A DNA stretch of 64,000 nucleotides from contig NZ_JASKUT010000001.1 of assembly GCF_030167925.1 (NCBI RefSeq), positions 4,920,501 to 4,984,500 on the forward strand. The letters are read 5' to 3'. The first letter of the stretch is position 1; each line of letters begins with the position of its first letter. The translations under genes and the position numbers were made by a program. Shown here in pieces: positions 7,968 to 16,392 of this stretch. The DNA is from Paenibacillus silviterrae. GTDB taxonomy: Bacteria; Bacillota; Bacilli; Paenibacillales; NBRC-103111. The notes beneath the pieces were generated by a model. That model was not told where the DNA came from, searched no databases, and was given only the letters and a program-made list of their open reading frames with translations.

Positions 7968-8754
7968 GGCTTCGCTCCTCCCGTCTTCCAAGATACACCT
8001 CTGCCACTCGTTCGTCGCTTTGGATCTCCTCCATCGTACCCTCCCGCAGTACGCTGCCCTCATGCATGACGGTTACCGTCTTGGCGAACTGCCTCACAAA
8101 CTCCATATCGTGCTCCACCACAACGACAGTCTGTCTGTCGCTGATGCGATGGAGAAGCTCGCCCGTTTTCTCCGTTTCACTGTCCGTCATCCCGGCAGCC
8201 GGTTCGTCAAGCAGGAGCAGCTCGGGCTCTTGAATGAGCAGCATGCCGATCTCAAGCCACTGCTTCTCCCCGTGAGAGAGGGAGCCGGCTTTCTCGCCGG
8301 AGCGGTCCGCCAGTCCGATCAGCTCGAGATATTGCTGCACCTTTTCCCGCTGCTCATGGGTCGTCTTGGCGATCAGCGAGCTGAGCAGGCCTCGCTTTTG
8401 CCTCATGGAGAGTAGCAGGTTTTCCTGCACCGTAAGGGTGACGAAGATGGAGGGAGCCTGGAATTTGCGCCCGATGCCCAGCTGTGCAATCTGATGCTCC
8501 TGGTATTTGGCCAGATCCGTTTGTCCCTTATACAAGACGCGCCCCTTCGAAGGCTTCACCTTGCCGCACAGCACATCGAGTAAGGTTGTCTTGCCGGCTC
8601 CGTTCGGTCCGATCAGGAAGCGAAGCTCCCCTGAGTTCAAGGTGAAGGCAAGATCGCGAATCGCCTTAAAGCCGTCAAAGTCCACTTCAAGCTGCTCTAC
8701 GCGAATGATGGTGCCGGGTTCTGATTTTCTGGGTGATGTCTCCGTCATACTCAT
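7960..8754 (-). CDS. urtD: Urea ABC transporter ATP-binding protein UrtD
   Basis: 264-residue LivG-type ABC ATPase. Walker A GPNGAGKTT, signature LSHGEKQWLEIGMLL, Walker B LLLLDEPAAGMTDSE. The LSHGEKQWLEIG variant instead of LSxGxQR is characteristic of UrtD. It begins 6 bases after urtC stops and overlaps urtE, so translation is probably coupled. The start is ATG 8754 with AAGGAGG upstream, inside the end of urtC; ATG 8748 is an alternative. It works with UrtE on the cytoplasmic face of the UrtBC permease. Confidence 0.93.
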   Translation of the reverse strand: MSMTETSPRKSEPGTIIRVEQLEVDFDGFKAIRDLAFTLNSGELRFLIGPNGAGKTTLLDVLCGKVKPSKGRVLYKGQTDLAKYQEHQIAQLGIGRKFQAPSIFVTLTVQENLLLSMRQKRGLLSSLIAKTTHEQREKVQQYLELIGLADRSGEKAGSLSHGEKQWLEIGMLLIQEPELLLLDEPAAGMTDSETEKTGELLHRISDRQTVVVVEHDMEFVRQFAKTVTVMHEGSVLREGTMEEIQSDERVAEVYLGRREERSHG

Positions 8755-8760
8755 GGCAAA

Positions 8761-9870
8761 TCAGCCTCCTTGAATGGGTTTGGTAGCGGCGCCGGTTACA
8801 GGTACCTGCGGTTCGGACGCTTCGGAACGCCGGGTCCATCGGCCGGCAAAGTCCTGGAAGGTACCGACGAGACCCTTAGGCAAAAAGAGAACGGCGACGA
8901 TAAACATCGCTCCTAAAATAATCGGCCACCAGTCAGGATAAGCCTCGCTGAAGGTGGTTTTGGCTGCATTCGTGATCACGGCGCCGATGAGAGCGCCGAA
9001 GATGGTGGCGCGGCCGCCGATGGCTACCCAGAGCACCATCTCGATGGAGGGCACGATCCCCATCTGAGCTGGGGAGATGATGCCCTCCTGAAGGACGAAC
9101 ATAACCCCGGCGAGTCCGGCGAGTGCAGCCGATACACAGTAGATGAACACCTTATAGGCGACCGGATTGTAGCCGATGAAGCGGACACGGTTCTCGGCGT
9201 CGCGCACGGCGACCAGAATTTTGCCGAGACGGCTGGAGGTAAGCCAAAGACACAGCAGCAGCGTCAGTCCTACAATCGCCACCGTGGCGTAATACAAGCC
9301 AAGCTTGGTGGACGGCTCCCCCAGCTTCCATCCAAGGAACGTATCGAAGTTGGTCAGTCCGTTCGTACCTCCGGTGAAGCCCTGCTGTCCGACGAAGAGG
9401 GTTACGGTGATAATAACAAGGGCTTGAGACAGGATGGAGAAAAAGGTGCCCTTGATCCGGTTGCGGAACGTCAGGTAACCGAGCAGGAAGGCGACCGCTA
9501 CAGGAATCAGCAGGGCGAGGAGCAGCGCCATGGCAGGCGAATGGAACGGCTGCCAGAACCAAGGCAGCTTCTCCACACCGCTCCATGACATGAAGTCGGG
9601 AAGCTCGCCGCCGGAGGCTGTCAGCTTCAGGTGCATCGCCATCGCGTAGGCGCCTAGCCCGAAGTATACGCCATGGCCAAGGCTCAGGATGCCGGTGTAG
9701 CCCCAGATCAGGTCAAGGCCCATGGCTAGAATGGCATAGGCCAGAAATTTGCCGAGCAGGGAGAGGCGAAATTCGGATAACACCAGCGGTGCCAGCAGCA
9801 TGAGGGCAAGCAGGATCACGCTGGCTATGATTTTCATTTTGTTATTGCGCAGCGGCAATGATGTCAGCAT
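8761..9870 (-). CDS. urtC: Urea ABC transporter permease UrtC
   Basis: 369-residue LivM-type permease with about ten hydrophobic segments. Typical parts are LAMGLDLIWGYTGILSLGHGVYFGLGAYAMAMHLKL and the GGTNGLTNFDTFLG periplasmic loop, then ILVAVRDAENRVRFIGYN. The ATG at 9870 has AGGAGG ten bases upstream and is preferred over an in-frame ATG at 9936 within urtB. It lies 17 bases after urtB. With UrtB it forms the membrane channel of the urea transporter. Confidence 0.93.
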   Translation of the reverse strand: MLTSLPLRNNKMKIIASVILLALMLLAPLVLSEFRLSLLGKFLAYAILAMGLDLIWGYTGILSLGHGVYFGLGAYAMAMHLKLTASGGELPDFMSWSGVEKLPWFWQPFHSPAMALLLALLIPVAVAFLLGYLTFRNRIKGTFFSILSQALVIITVTLFVGQQGFTGGTNGLTNFDTFLGWKLGEPSTKLGLYYATVAIVGLTLLLCLWLTSSRLGKILVAVRDAENRVRFIGYNPVAYKVFIYCVSAALAGLAGVMFVLQEGIISPAQMGIVPSIEMVLWVAIGGRATIFGALIGAVITNAAKTTFSEAYPDWWPIILGAMFIVAVLFLPKGLVGTFQDFAGRWTRRSEASEPQVPVTGAATKPIQGG

Positions 9871-9887
9871 GGGGAGATCACCTCCTG

Positions 9888-10793
9888 TTAGTCTAGAGCT
9901 CTGGATTTCATCGTGACGAGGCCGGCCGGCTTCCATTGCAGGAAGGCGATGATCAGCGTGAACACGATGACCTTACCCAGCGTGGCGCTGGTCGTATATT
10001 CGAAGGCGGTGCCGAGGACACCGATGCCGAGCGCGCCGGCGGCCGTTCCGATCAGCTTGCCGATGCCGCCCAGGACGACGACCATGAAGGCGTCGACGAT
10101 GTAGTAGGTACCGATGGAAGGGCCGATCGGACCGAGCAGCGTCAGTGCGCAGCCGGCAATGCCCGCCATCCCGGAGCCGAAGGCGAAGCCGACGGCATCG
10201 ACGCGGCGGGTGGAAATGCCGAGGCTGGAGGCCATTGAGCGGTTTTGCATGACCGCCCGCATATTACGGCCGCCGCGCGTGTGATACAGGTAGAGGTAAA
10301 TCACGGTGATACAGACCGCAACGAGAGCGATGATGAACAAGCGCTTATAGGGCAAGGTCAGATCCGCGGTGATCGCCAGCCCCCCTTCGAGCCAGGCCGG
10401 CGCCTTGACCGCTACATTGGGCGCTCCGAAGATGGTGCGCGCCAGCTGCTGAAGCACGAGGCTGACCCCCCAGGTGGCGAGCAGACTATCCATCGGACGG
10501 CCGTAAAGGTAGCGGATCAGCGATACCTCAAGGAGCCAGCCGACAAGGAAGGCTACGGCGAAGGCAACGCCCAGCGACAGGACGAAATAGAGGCCGAAGA
10601 CGCCGGAAGGCAGCAGCTTTTGAAAAAGCAGCTGAATGGTATAGGCCATATAGGCCCCGATCATAATGAATTCGCCGTGCGCCATGTTGATCACGTTCAT
10701 CAGCCCGAAGGTGATGGCGAGTCCGAGCGCGATCAGCAGCAGGATGGAGCTGAGCGAGACGCCGTTGAACAGCTGCAGAATGAGCAAGCTCAT
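9888..10793 (-). CDS. urtB: Urea ABC transporter permease UrtB
   Basis: 301-residue LivH-type permease, highly hydrophobic. Conserved stretches include LALGLAITFGLMNVINMAHGEFIMIGAY and MRAVMQNRSMASSLGI, followed by FGSGMAGIAGC and GKLIGT. The ATG at 10793 begins MSLLILQLFNG. It sits 154 bases downstream of urtA, and that gap contains a strong hairpin without a good T-run, a typical device for giving the binding protein more transcript than the permease genes. Confidence 0.93.
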   Translation of the reverse strand: MSLLILQLFNGVSLSSILLLIALGLAITFGLMNVINMAHGEFIMIGAYMAYTIQLLFQKLLPSGVFGLYFVLSLGVAFAVAFLVGWLLEVSLIRYLYGRPMDSLLATWGVSLVLQQLARTIFGAPNVAVKAPAWLEGGLAITADLTLPYKRLFIIALVAVCITVIYLYLYHTRGGRNMRAVMQNRSMASSLGISTRRVDAVGFAFGSGMAGIAGCALTLLGPIGPSIGTYYIVDAFMVVVLGGIGKLIGTAAGALGIGVLGTAFEYTTSATLGKVIVFTLIIAFLQWKPAGLVTMKSRALD

Positions 10794-10841
10794 AGCGGGT
10801 ACCTCCGTTTCGTGTGATGTGCTTCGTTTGGGAAAATGCAA

Positions 10842-10884
10842 GAGGCTGTCCCGTAAGCCGGAAACGGCTTAGGGAACGAGCCTC
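10842..10884 (-). promoter_or_regulatory. Intercistronic hairpin between urtA and urtB
   Basis: On the minus strand the arms GAGGCT...CCC...AAGCCG and CGGCTT...GGG...AGCCTC pair along most of 43 bases around a short loop. The following bases are TTGCATTTT, too weak a T-run for full termination. It is a likely attenuator or mRNA-stabilising element that sets the urtA to urtBCDE ratio. This role is inferred from position. Confidence 0.65.
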
Positions 10885-10947
10885 TGGAGTGTGTGCTAGC
10901 GGATAAGGAATGCCGAAGGATTCATTGCTCAGGAGAGGCTAAGCCTA

Positions 10948-12216
10948 TTACTTCTTCGTAACCTCAGCACCCCAAGGATAGGTCTTCAGGAATGGATCCG
11001 GCTTCACGGGCTGACCGGAGTTCCATACTTCCTTGAACTGGCCGTCGGCCATCACTTCCCCGATCCGGACGGTCTTATACACGTGCTGATTCTCGCCGTC
11101 GAACTTCACCTTGCCTCCCGGCGCATTGATCTCGATGCCCTTGGCAGCTTCCTTGACCTTCTCGACATCGAAGGAGCCGGCCTTCTTGACCGCTTCCGCC
11201 CATACGTAGACGCCAAAATATCCGGCTTCAATCGGGTCATCGGTTACGCGGTCTTTGCCGTATTTCGCTTTGTAGGCTTCAACGAACTTTTTGTTCTCCG
11301 GCGTATCGGTCGTTTGGAAATAGTTCCAAGCGGCATAGTGGCCTTCGAGAACACCGGCGCCGATTCCGCGGATTTCTTCCTCCGCGACACTAACCGAGAG
11401 AGTGGTAAGATCTTTCGCGGTAATTCCAGCGTCTTTCAGCTGCTTGAAGAAGGCCACGTTGCTGTCGCCGTTCAATGTATTGAACACGACATCCGGCTTC
11501 TGAGCCTTGATTTTGCTGATGATGGTATTGTAGTCGGTATGTCCGAGAGGGGTATATTCTTCTGCGATAAGCGTGCCGCCTTCGGCTTTCAGCTGCTCCT
11601 TGATGATTTTGTTGGCGGTTCTTGGGAAGACATAGTCGGAGCCCAGGAGGAAAAACTTCTTGCCCTTATTCTGGAGCAGCCAGGATACGGCCGGTACGAT
11701 CTGCTGGTTGGTGGTGGCGCCGGTGTAGAAAATGTTCGGAGACGCCTCGAGGCCTTCATATTGGACAGGATAAACGAAAAGTCCTTTGTTCTGCTCGACG
11801 ACCGGAAGTACGGCCTTGCGGCTGGCGGAGGTCCATCCGCCGAAGATGACTACGGCTTTGTCCTTCTGCAGCAGCTTCTTTGTTTTTTCTGCGAAGGTCG
11901 GCCAGTCCGAAGCGCCGTCTTCTACGATAGGCTTCAGCTGCTTGCCGAGCAGCCCGCCGGCCTTGTTGATCTCTTCGATCGCCATCAGGGAAGCGTCCCG
12001 AACGGATACCTCGCTGATTGACATCGTACCGGTCAACGAGTGAAGAATCCCCACCGGTACCGTGTTGTCGCCGCTCGCTGCTTCTGTTTTTGTGTCGGCG
12101 GCGTTTGTCGCTGCAGGCTTCTCTCCTCCTGCACACCCTGCTAGCAAGGCGGATAATGTGAGGCACGCGGCCATTAGCGCGGTGAAGCCTTTTTTCTTTG
12201 TCGGTACCATTCTCAT
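10948..12216 (-). CDS. urtA: Urea ABC transporter substrate-binding lipoprotein UrtA
   Basis: 422 residues. A lipoprotein signal ends in LLAGC (Cys28) and is followed by a linker rich in Ala, Thr and Glu. The mature part is a periplasmic-type binding protein of the Leu/Ile/Val class: VPVGILHSLTGTMSISEVSVRDASLMAIEEIN, then VVIFGGWTSASRKAVLPVVE and GSDYVFPRTANKI, which are specific to UrtA/FmdD-type urea or short-chain amide binders. Start ATG 12216 follows GGGGAGTGG; ATG 12210 is an alternative. First gene of the operon, transcribed from a promoter whose -35 lies inside a GlnR/TnrA box. Confidence 0.93.
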   Translation of the reverse strand: MRMVPTKKKGFTALMAACLTLSALLAGCAGGEKPAATNAADTKTEAASGDNTVPVGILHSLTGTMSISEVSVRDASLMAIEEINKAGGLLGKQLKPIVEDGASDWPTFAEKTKKLLQKDKAVVIFGGWTSASRKAVLPVVEQNKGLFVYPVQYEGLEASPNIFYTGATTNQQIVPAVSWLLQNKGKKFFLLGSDYVFPRTANKIIKEQLKAEGGTLIAEEYTPLGHTDYNTIISKIKAQKPDVVFNTLNGDSNVAFFKQLKDAGITAKDLTTLSVSVAEEEIRGIGAGVLEGHYAAWNYFQTTDTPENKKFVEAYKAKYGKDRVTDDPIEAGYFGVYVWAEAVKKAGSFDVEKVKEAAKGIEINAPGGKVKFDGENQHVYKTVRIGEVMADGQFKEVWNSGQPVKPDPFLKTYPWGAEVTKK

Positions 12217-12258
12217 CCACTCCCCAAAATTTGGTTTTCAGTATGGCTTACATGCCCT

Positions 12259-12287
12259 ATCATATTCAAATGTTATTTGCATGTCAA
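12259..12287 (-). promoter_or_regulatory. urtA promoter
   Basis: On the minus strand a consensus -35 TTGACA (12287-12282) and -10 TATGAT (12264-12259) are separated by 17 bases. The expected start point is near 12252, giving a leader of about 35 bases to urtA. Confidence 0.75.
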
Positions 12288-12298
12288 TATATATAACA
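12282..12298 (-). promoter_or_regulatory. GlnR/TnrA box overlapping the urtA -35
   Basis: TGTCAATATATATAACA (plus strand) fits the TGTNA-N7-TNACA core and 16 of 17 positions of the B. subtilis TnrA consensus. Its edge is the -35 hexamer of the urtA promoter, so it is centred near -38. That position suggests repression or close-contact regulation, unlike the box at 12408-12424. Confidence 0.8.
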
Positions 12299-12407
12299 CA
12301 AAATTTGTTTTGCTAGGAATGTTCGTGTTTTTGTGTGAGTTATGGAGAGATTTATGCAAATGTCGCGTTGGTTATGAGTCGATTTCAGAAAAAAATCAAT
12401 TGATTCA

Positions 12408-12424
12408 TGTTATATAATATGACA
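12408..12424 (+). promoter_or_regulatory. GlnR/TnrA box upstream of the urease promoter
   Basis: TGTTATATAATATGACA matches all 17 positions of TGTNANAWWWTMTNACA. Its centre (12416) is about 51 bases upstream of the predicted urease start point (near 12467), the spacing known for TnrA-activated promoters such as nrgAB in Bacillus. Predicted effect: activation of urease under nitrogen limitation. Confidence 0.88.
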
Positions 12425-12431
12425 TAAACTA

Positions 12432-12460
12432 TAGACAGGAGCTGTAACCGCGAATATAAT
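12432..12460 (+). promoter_or_regulatory. Urease operon promoter
   Basis: TAGACA (12432-12437) and TATAAT (12455-12460) are 17 bases apart. The -10 is perfect while the -35 deviates at one base, and an activator box lies immediately upstream. About 40 bases of leader precede ureA. Confidence 0.8.
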
Positions 12461-12505
12461 AGACCTATCTTCAAAGAATCATTCGTGTTTTGTAGGAGGG
12501 GTATC

Positions 12506-12811
12506 ATGCACTTGACGGAGAGAGAGAAGGAGAAGCTGCTGATTACGGTAGCTGCCGATCTGGCCCGGCGTCGCTTGCTCCGTGGAGTTCAGCTGAATTA
12601 TCCGGAAAGCGTGGCGCTGATCACCTCGGAAATATTGGAGGGTGCGCGTGACGGCAGGACGGTTGCGGAGCTAATGCACTTCGGGACGACGATCCTGAGG
12701 GCGGAACAGGTCATGGAAGGCGTGCCTGAAATGCTTCACGAGGTGCAGGTCGAGGCGACGTTCCCAGACGGAACGAAGCTGGTTACCGTGCATCAGCCGA
12801 TTCGAAGGTAA
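12506..12811 (+). CDS. ureA: Urease subunit gamma
   Basis: 101 residues, the standard gamma-subunit length. The sequence MHLTEREKEKLLI at the N-terminus and the LNYPESVALI and ARDGRTVAELM blocks are diagnostic. Start ATG 12506 follows AGGAGGG; an upstream in-frame ATG at 12485 precedes the ribosome site and is rejected. With UreB and UreC it forms the (alpha-beta-gamma)3 urease, which hydrolyses urea to ammonia and carbamate in the cytoplasm. First gene of ureABC-FGD. Confidence 0.96.
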   Translation: MHLTEREKEKLLITVAADLARRRLLRGVQLNYPESVALITSEILEGARDGRTVAELMHFGTTILRAEQVMEGVPEMLHEVQVEATFPDGTKLVTVHQPIRR

Positions 12812-12824
12812 AGGAGGTTGCGGC

Positions 12825-13190
12825 ATGATCCCGGGTGAAATTCGTACTTCTGCAGGATCTATTGAACTCAACGCGGGCAAAGAGAAGCTTGAGCTCATAG
12901 TGGTTAATATGGGAGATCGTCCGATCCAGGTCGGGTCTCATTTTCATTTTTTTGAGGTCAACCGGCAGCTGCGCTTCGACAGGTCACAGGCTTACGGGAT
13001 GCGGCTCGATATCCCGGCCGGGACCGCTGTAAGGTTCGAACCCGGTGAGGAGAAGCCGATCCGGCTTGTGGAGCTGGGCGGCGAGAAGCTGTCGTTTGGC
13101 CTGAACGGGCTGTCCCGCGGCAAGGTGCAGCGGGGGCAGCTGCCGGAACCGATTCGGATTCGGCTTACGGAATGGGAAGAGGGGATGTAG
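12825..13190 (+). CDS. ureB: Urease subunit beta
   Basis: 121 residues beginning MIPGEIRTSAGSIELN, with NMGDRPIQVGSHFHFFEVN and the LDIPAGTAVRFEPGEEK segment typical of UreB. AAGGAGG precedes the ATG by seven bases. It lies 13 bases after ureA and 2 bases before the likely ureC start. Structural subunit of the urease trimer. Confidence 0.96.
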   Translation: MIPGEIRTSAGSIELNAGKEKLELIVVNMGDRPIQVGSHFHFFEVNRQLRFDRSQAYGMRLDIPAGTAVRFEPGEEKPIRLVELGGEKLSFGLNGLSRGKVQRGQLPEPIRIRLTEWEEGM

Positions 13191-13192
13191 CT

Positions 13193-14932
13193 GTGGCCGA
13201 TATGGAGCGCAAGGCTTACGCTCAAATGTTCGGTCCCACGGTCGGAGACGCCGTCAGACTAGCCGATACGAATCTGTGGGCCGAGGTGGAGCGGGATTAT
13301 ACAGTTTATGGAGAAGAATGCAAATTCGGCGGCGGTAAGGTCATCCGTGACGGGATGGGGCAGTCGAGCCGGCATACCCGGGACCAAGGGGTGCTGGATA
13401 CCGTCATTACGAATGCCTTGATCATCGATCATTGGGGGATCGTGAAGGCGGACATTGGACTGAAGGACGGCTTGATCGTCGGGATCGGCAAGGCCGGCAA
13501 TCCCGATCTGATGGATGGCGTCACCGAGGGAATGATCGTCGGCGCTTCGACGGAGGTCATTGCGGGCGAAGGCAAGATCATCACGGCCGGCGGCATCGAC
13601 ACGCACATTCATTATATATGTCCGCAGCAGATCGAAACGGCGCTGTCCTCCGGCGTGACTACGATGATCGGCGGAGGTACAGGGCCGGCCGCGGGAACGA
13701 GCGCCACCACCTGCACCCCGGGAGCATGGCACATGTACCGGATGCTGGAGGCGGCGGAAGCCTTCCCCATGAATCTTGGATTCACAGGGAAAGGCAATGC
13801 GTCGTTTCCCGAGCCGCTTGCCGAGCAGGTGGAGGCCGGTGCGATCGGCCTGAAGCTGCACGAGGACTGGGGGACGACGCCGGCGGCGATCGATGCCTGT
13901 CTGAGTGTGGCGGACCGTTATGACGTGCAGGTGGCGATTCATACGGATACGCTCAATGAGGCCGGCTTCGTAGAGGATACGATCCGCGCCATCGGCGGGC
14001 GGACGATCCATACGTATCATACGGAAGGGGCAGGAGGGGGGCATGCTCCGGATATTATCCGGATTGCCGCGGAGCTTAATGTGCTTCCGTCCTCCACGAA
14101 TCCGACGCGCCCCTATACGATCAATACCGTAGAAGAGCATCTTGACATGCTGATGGTATGCCATCATCTCGACAGCCGGATCCCGGAGGACGTGGCGTTC
14201 GCCGATTCCCGGATTCGGCCCGAAACGATAGCGGCGGAGGACATTCTCCATGACCTTGGCGTGTTCAGTATGCTGAGTTCCGATTCCCAGGCGATGGGGC
14301 GGGTAGGCGAGGTCATTCTGCGTACTTGGCAAACTGCAGATAAAATGAAACAGCAGCGGGGTTATCTGCCGGCTCCGGGAGAGAGCTTATCTGACGGCGC
14401 AACGCCGCAGCAGGATAATTTCCGCATCAAGCGATACATCGCCAAGTATACGATCAATCCGGCCGTTACCCACGGGATCTCGCATCTGGTAGGCTCCGTG
14501 GAGGTGGGGAAGCTGGCGGATCTCGTCGTGTGGACGCCGGCGTTCTTCGGGGTAAAGCCTGACCTGGTGCTGAAAAGCGGAATGATCGCCTTCGCTCAGA
14601 TGGGCGACCCGAATGCCTCGATTCCGACGCCTCAGCCGGTGTTCGGCCGACTGATGTTCGGCGCTTACGGCCGTGCGGTGAGCACCACGAGCATAACGTT
14701 CCTCTCCCGGGCTGCGTATGACCTGGGCGTCCATAAGAAGCTTGGCTTGCAGAAGCGCATCGAGCCGATTCGCGGCTGCCGCCAAGTGACCAAGAAGGAT
14801 ATGATCCATAACGGAGAAACCCCTAAGCTTGAGGTGAACCCGGAAACGTATGAAGTGAAGGTGGACGGCGAAGCCATCACTTGCGAACCGGCCGAGGTGC
14901 TGCCGATGGCGCAGCGGTATTTCTTATTTTAA
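13193..14932 (+). CDS. ureC: Urease subunit alpha (catalytic, nickel)
   Basis: 579 residues from GTG 13193, chosen because GAAGAGGGG lies just upstream and ureB ends at 13190; ATG 13202 is possible. All nickel ligands are present and offset by +4 from Klebsiella UreC: His138 and His140 (THIHYICPQQ), carbamylated Lys221 (GLKLHEDWG), His250, His276 and Asp364 (SSDSQAMGR). The flap residues Cys323 and His324 (MVCHHLD) are also intact. It hydrolyses urea at a di-nickel centre and needs UreFGD for assembly. Nothing suggests inactivity. Confidence 0.97.
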   Translation: MADMERKAYAQMFGPTVGDAVRLADTNLWAEVERDYTVYGEECKFGGGKVIRDGMGQSSRHTRDQGVLDTVITNALIIDHWGIVKADIGLKDGLIVGIGKAGNPDLMDGVTEGMIVGASTEVIAGEGKIITAGGIDTHIHYICPQQIETALSSGVTTMIGGGTGPAAGTSATTCTPGAWHMYRMLEAAEAFPMNLGFTGKGNASFPEPLAEQVEAGAIGLKLHEDWGTTPAAIDACLSVADRYDVQVAIHTDTLNEAGFVEDTIRAIGGRTIHTYHTEGAGGGHAPDIIRIAAELNVLPSSTNPTRPYTINTVEEHLDMLMVCHHLDSRIPEDVAFADSRIRPETIAAEDILHDLGVFSMLSSDSQAMGRVGEVILRTWQTADKMKQQRGYLPAPGESLSDGATPQQDNFRIKRYIAKYTINPAVTHGISHLVGSVEVGKLADLVVWTPAFFGVKPDLVLKSGMIAFAQMGDPNASIPTPQPVFGRLMFGAYGRAVSTTSITFLSRAAYDLGVHKKLGLQKRIEPIRGCRQVTKKDMIHNGETPKLEVNPETYEVKVDGEAITCEPAEVLPMAQRYFLF

Positions 14933-14996
14933 ACAATAGCAATCATTCGCCTGGTTGATGTTCAATCAGGTTAAGGAAGGGAGAGGACCCCGGACC

Positions 14997-15695
14997 GTGA
15001 GCGTTCCCGCTATTTCCTGGCTCGCTTATGTGCAATTCCTCGATTCGGCCCTGCCGATCGGCGGCTTCTCCCACTCGTTCGGTTTGGAAACACTGGTTCA
15101 GCAGGAACGCATCACGACGGCTGCGGATCTGCAGGCCTATGTGCTGTCGATGCTGGCGGGGAGCTGGGCATCCGTCGATGCTCTGGCGGTTAAGGCGGTC
15201 TACGAGTACTGCCCGGAGGAGCGTTATGAGGACCTTTGGCTGGTGGATCGTCAGCAGCATGTGCAGCGAGCCGCCGCAGAGACGAGGGACGGTGTCGCCA
15301 AAATGGGCCGCCGCCTGTACCAGCTTGCCCGCGCAACGTATCCGGGCCTGCAGTGGGAGCCTCTTGCCGGGGCGCTCCAAGCAGGCCGCTGCATCGGCAC
15401 CCACCCATTGATTCACGGCTGGGTCAGCCGCGAACTGCAGGTGCCGCTGGATAGGGCCGCCGAAGGGTATTTGTATGCTTGTACCGTTACCTGCATCAAC
15501 AGCGGACTTCGTCTGATGTCCTTGGGCCAAACAGACGGACAGCGGCTCATTGCGGCACTGCTGCCGGCGATCAGTGAGGCATGGAGCCGTACTGCGGAGC
15601 AGGACCCGCTAAGGGACGGCTATGGCAATTCACCTGCCGCCGATATCGCCATGATGCAGCATGCCGGCTTATATTCCCGGTTATTTATGTCTTAA
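14997..15695 (+). CDS. ureF: Urease accessory protein UreF
   Basis: 232 residues from GTG 14997, which has AAGGAAGGGAGAGG about ten bases upstream; an ATG at 14958 lacks a ribosome site. The N-terminal FLDSALPIGGFSHSFGLETLVQ is diagnostic for UreF. In the accessory complex UreF binds UreD and apo-urease and gates GTP use by UreG. It follows ureC directly with no ureE between them, and ends 34 bases before ureG. Confidence 0.94.
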   Translation: MSVPAISWLAYVQFLDSALPIGGFSHSFGLETLVQQERITTAADLQAYVLSMLAGSWASVDALAVKAVYEYCPEERYEDLWLVDRQQHVQRAAAETRDGVAKMGRRLYQLARATYPGLQWEPLAGALQAGRCIGTHPLIHGWVSRELQVPLDRAAEGYLYACTVTCINSGLRLMSLGQTDGQRLIAALLPAISEAWSRTAEQDPLRDGYGNSPAADIAMMQHAGLYSRLFMS

Positions 15696-15729
15696 AACAA
15701 TACTTTTAGATGGAGAAGGAGGACACGCC

Positions 15730-16392
15730 ATGTGTCAAGGAGGAGCGCATCATCATCATGTTTGGGAAACACCTGCATCAGCCTCTCTGCAGCGTCCCAT
15801 GAGAATCGGTATCGGAGGTCCGGTAGGCTCCGGCAAGACGGCGCTCGTCGAGCGTCTCGCCCGGAAGCTGAATGGCCAATACAGCATCGCCGTCATCACG
15901 AATGACATCTATACCAAGGAAGACGCCAATATCCTGATTCGCTCCGAGGCGCTTCCTGCCGAGAGAATTATCGGGGTGGAGACAGGGGGCTGTCCTCATA
16001 CCGCCATTCGGGAAGACGCCTCCATGAATTTTGAAGCGATTGAAGAGCTGGAGCAGCGCTTCGAGGGACTCGATATGATCTTCATCGAGAGCGGCGGAGA
16101 TAACTTAGCGGCCGCCTTCAGCCCCGAGCTGGTGGATCGCTTCATCTATATCATTGATGTAGCGCAGGGGGAGAAGATCCCCCGCAAGGGCGGACCGGGT
16201 ATCATGCGCTCCGACCTGCTCATTATTAACAAGATCGATCTGGCCCCCCACGTAGGCGCCAGTCTTCAGGTCATGGAGGAGGACACGAAGCGCATGCGCG
16301 GCGACAAGCCGTTCGTTTTCTCCAACCTGTTCGACGGTCAGGGGCTCGACAGCATTATCGAATGGGTGCAGCACGAATACAAGCATGTCTAG
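15730..16392 (+). CDS. ureG: Urease accessory GTPase UreG
   Basis: 220 residues. SIMIBI-class GTPase with P-loop GPVGSGKT (residues 30-37), VETGGCPHTAIREDASMN carrying the Cys-Pro-His nickel motif, IESGGDNLAA, and NKIDLAPHVGA for guanine binding. The ATG at 15730 after GGAGAAGGAGG is well placed. The N-terminus MCQGGAHHHH contains four His in a row plus a Cys, a plausible extra nickel site since no ureE is present. UreG delivers nickel to urease in a GTP-dependent way. Confidence 0.96.
   Translation: MCQGGAHHHHVWETPASASLQRPMRIGIGGPVGSGKTALVERLARKLNGQYSIAVITNDIYTKEDANILIRSEALPAERIIGVETGGCPHTAIREDASMNFEAIEELEQRFEGLDMIFIESGGDNLAAAFSPELVDRFIYIIDVAQGEKIPRKGGPGIMRSDLLIINKIDLAPHVGASLQVMEEDTKRMRGDKPFVFSNLFDGQGLDSIIEWVQHEYKHV

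Noticed and set aside
10842..10884. Hairpin as a full terminator splitting urtA from urtBCDE
   Set aside because: The T-run is poor and no promoter is evident before urtB, so full termination would leave urtBCDE unexpressed; partial attenuation is more likely.
11083..12021. Plus-strand ORF of 312 codons opposite urtA
   Set aside because: Shadow ORF in a high-GC reverse frame; urtA on the minus strand has clear lipobox and family motifs.
12217..12505. Nickel riboswitch or other structured RNA leader for urease
   Set aside because: The leader after the predicted start is only about 40 bases, too short for a riboswitch; the control elements found are protein-binding boxes.
13259..14332. Minus-strand ORF of 357 codons within ureC
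   Set aside because: ureC on the plus strand is unambiguous with all nickel ligands; the reverse frame is Arg-rich noise.
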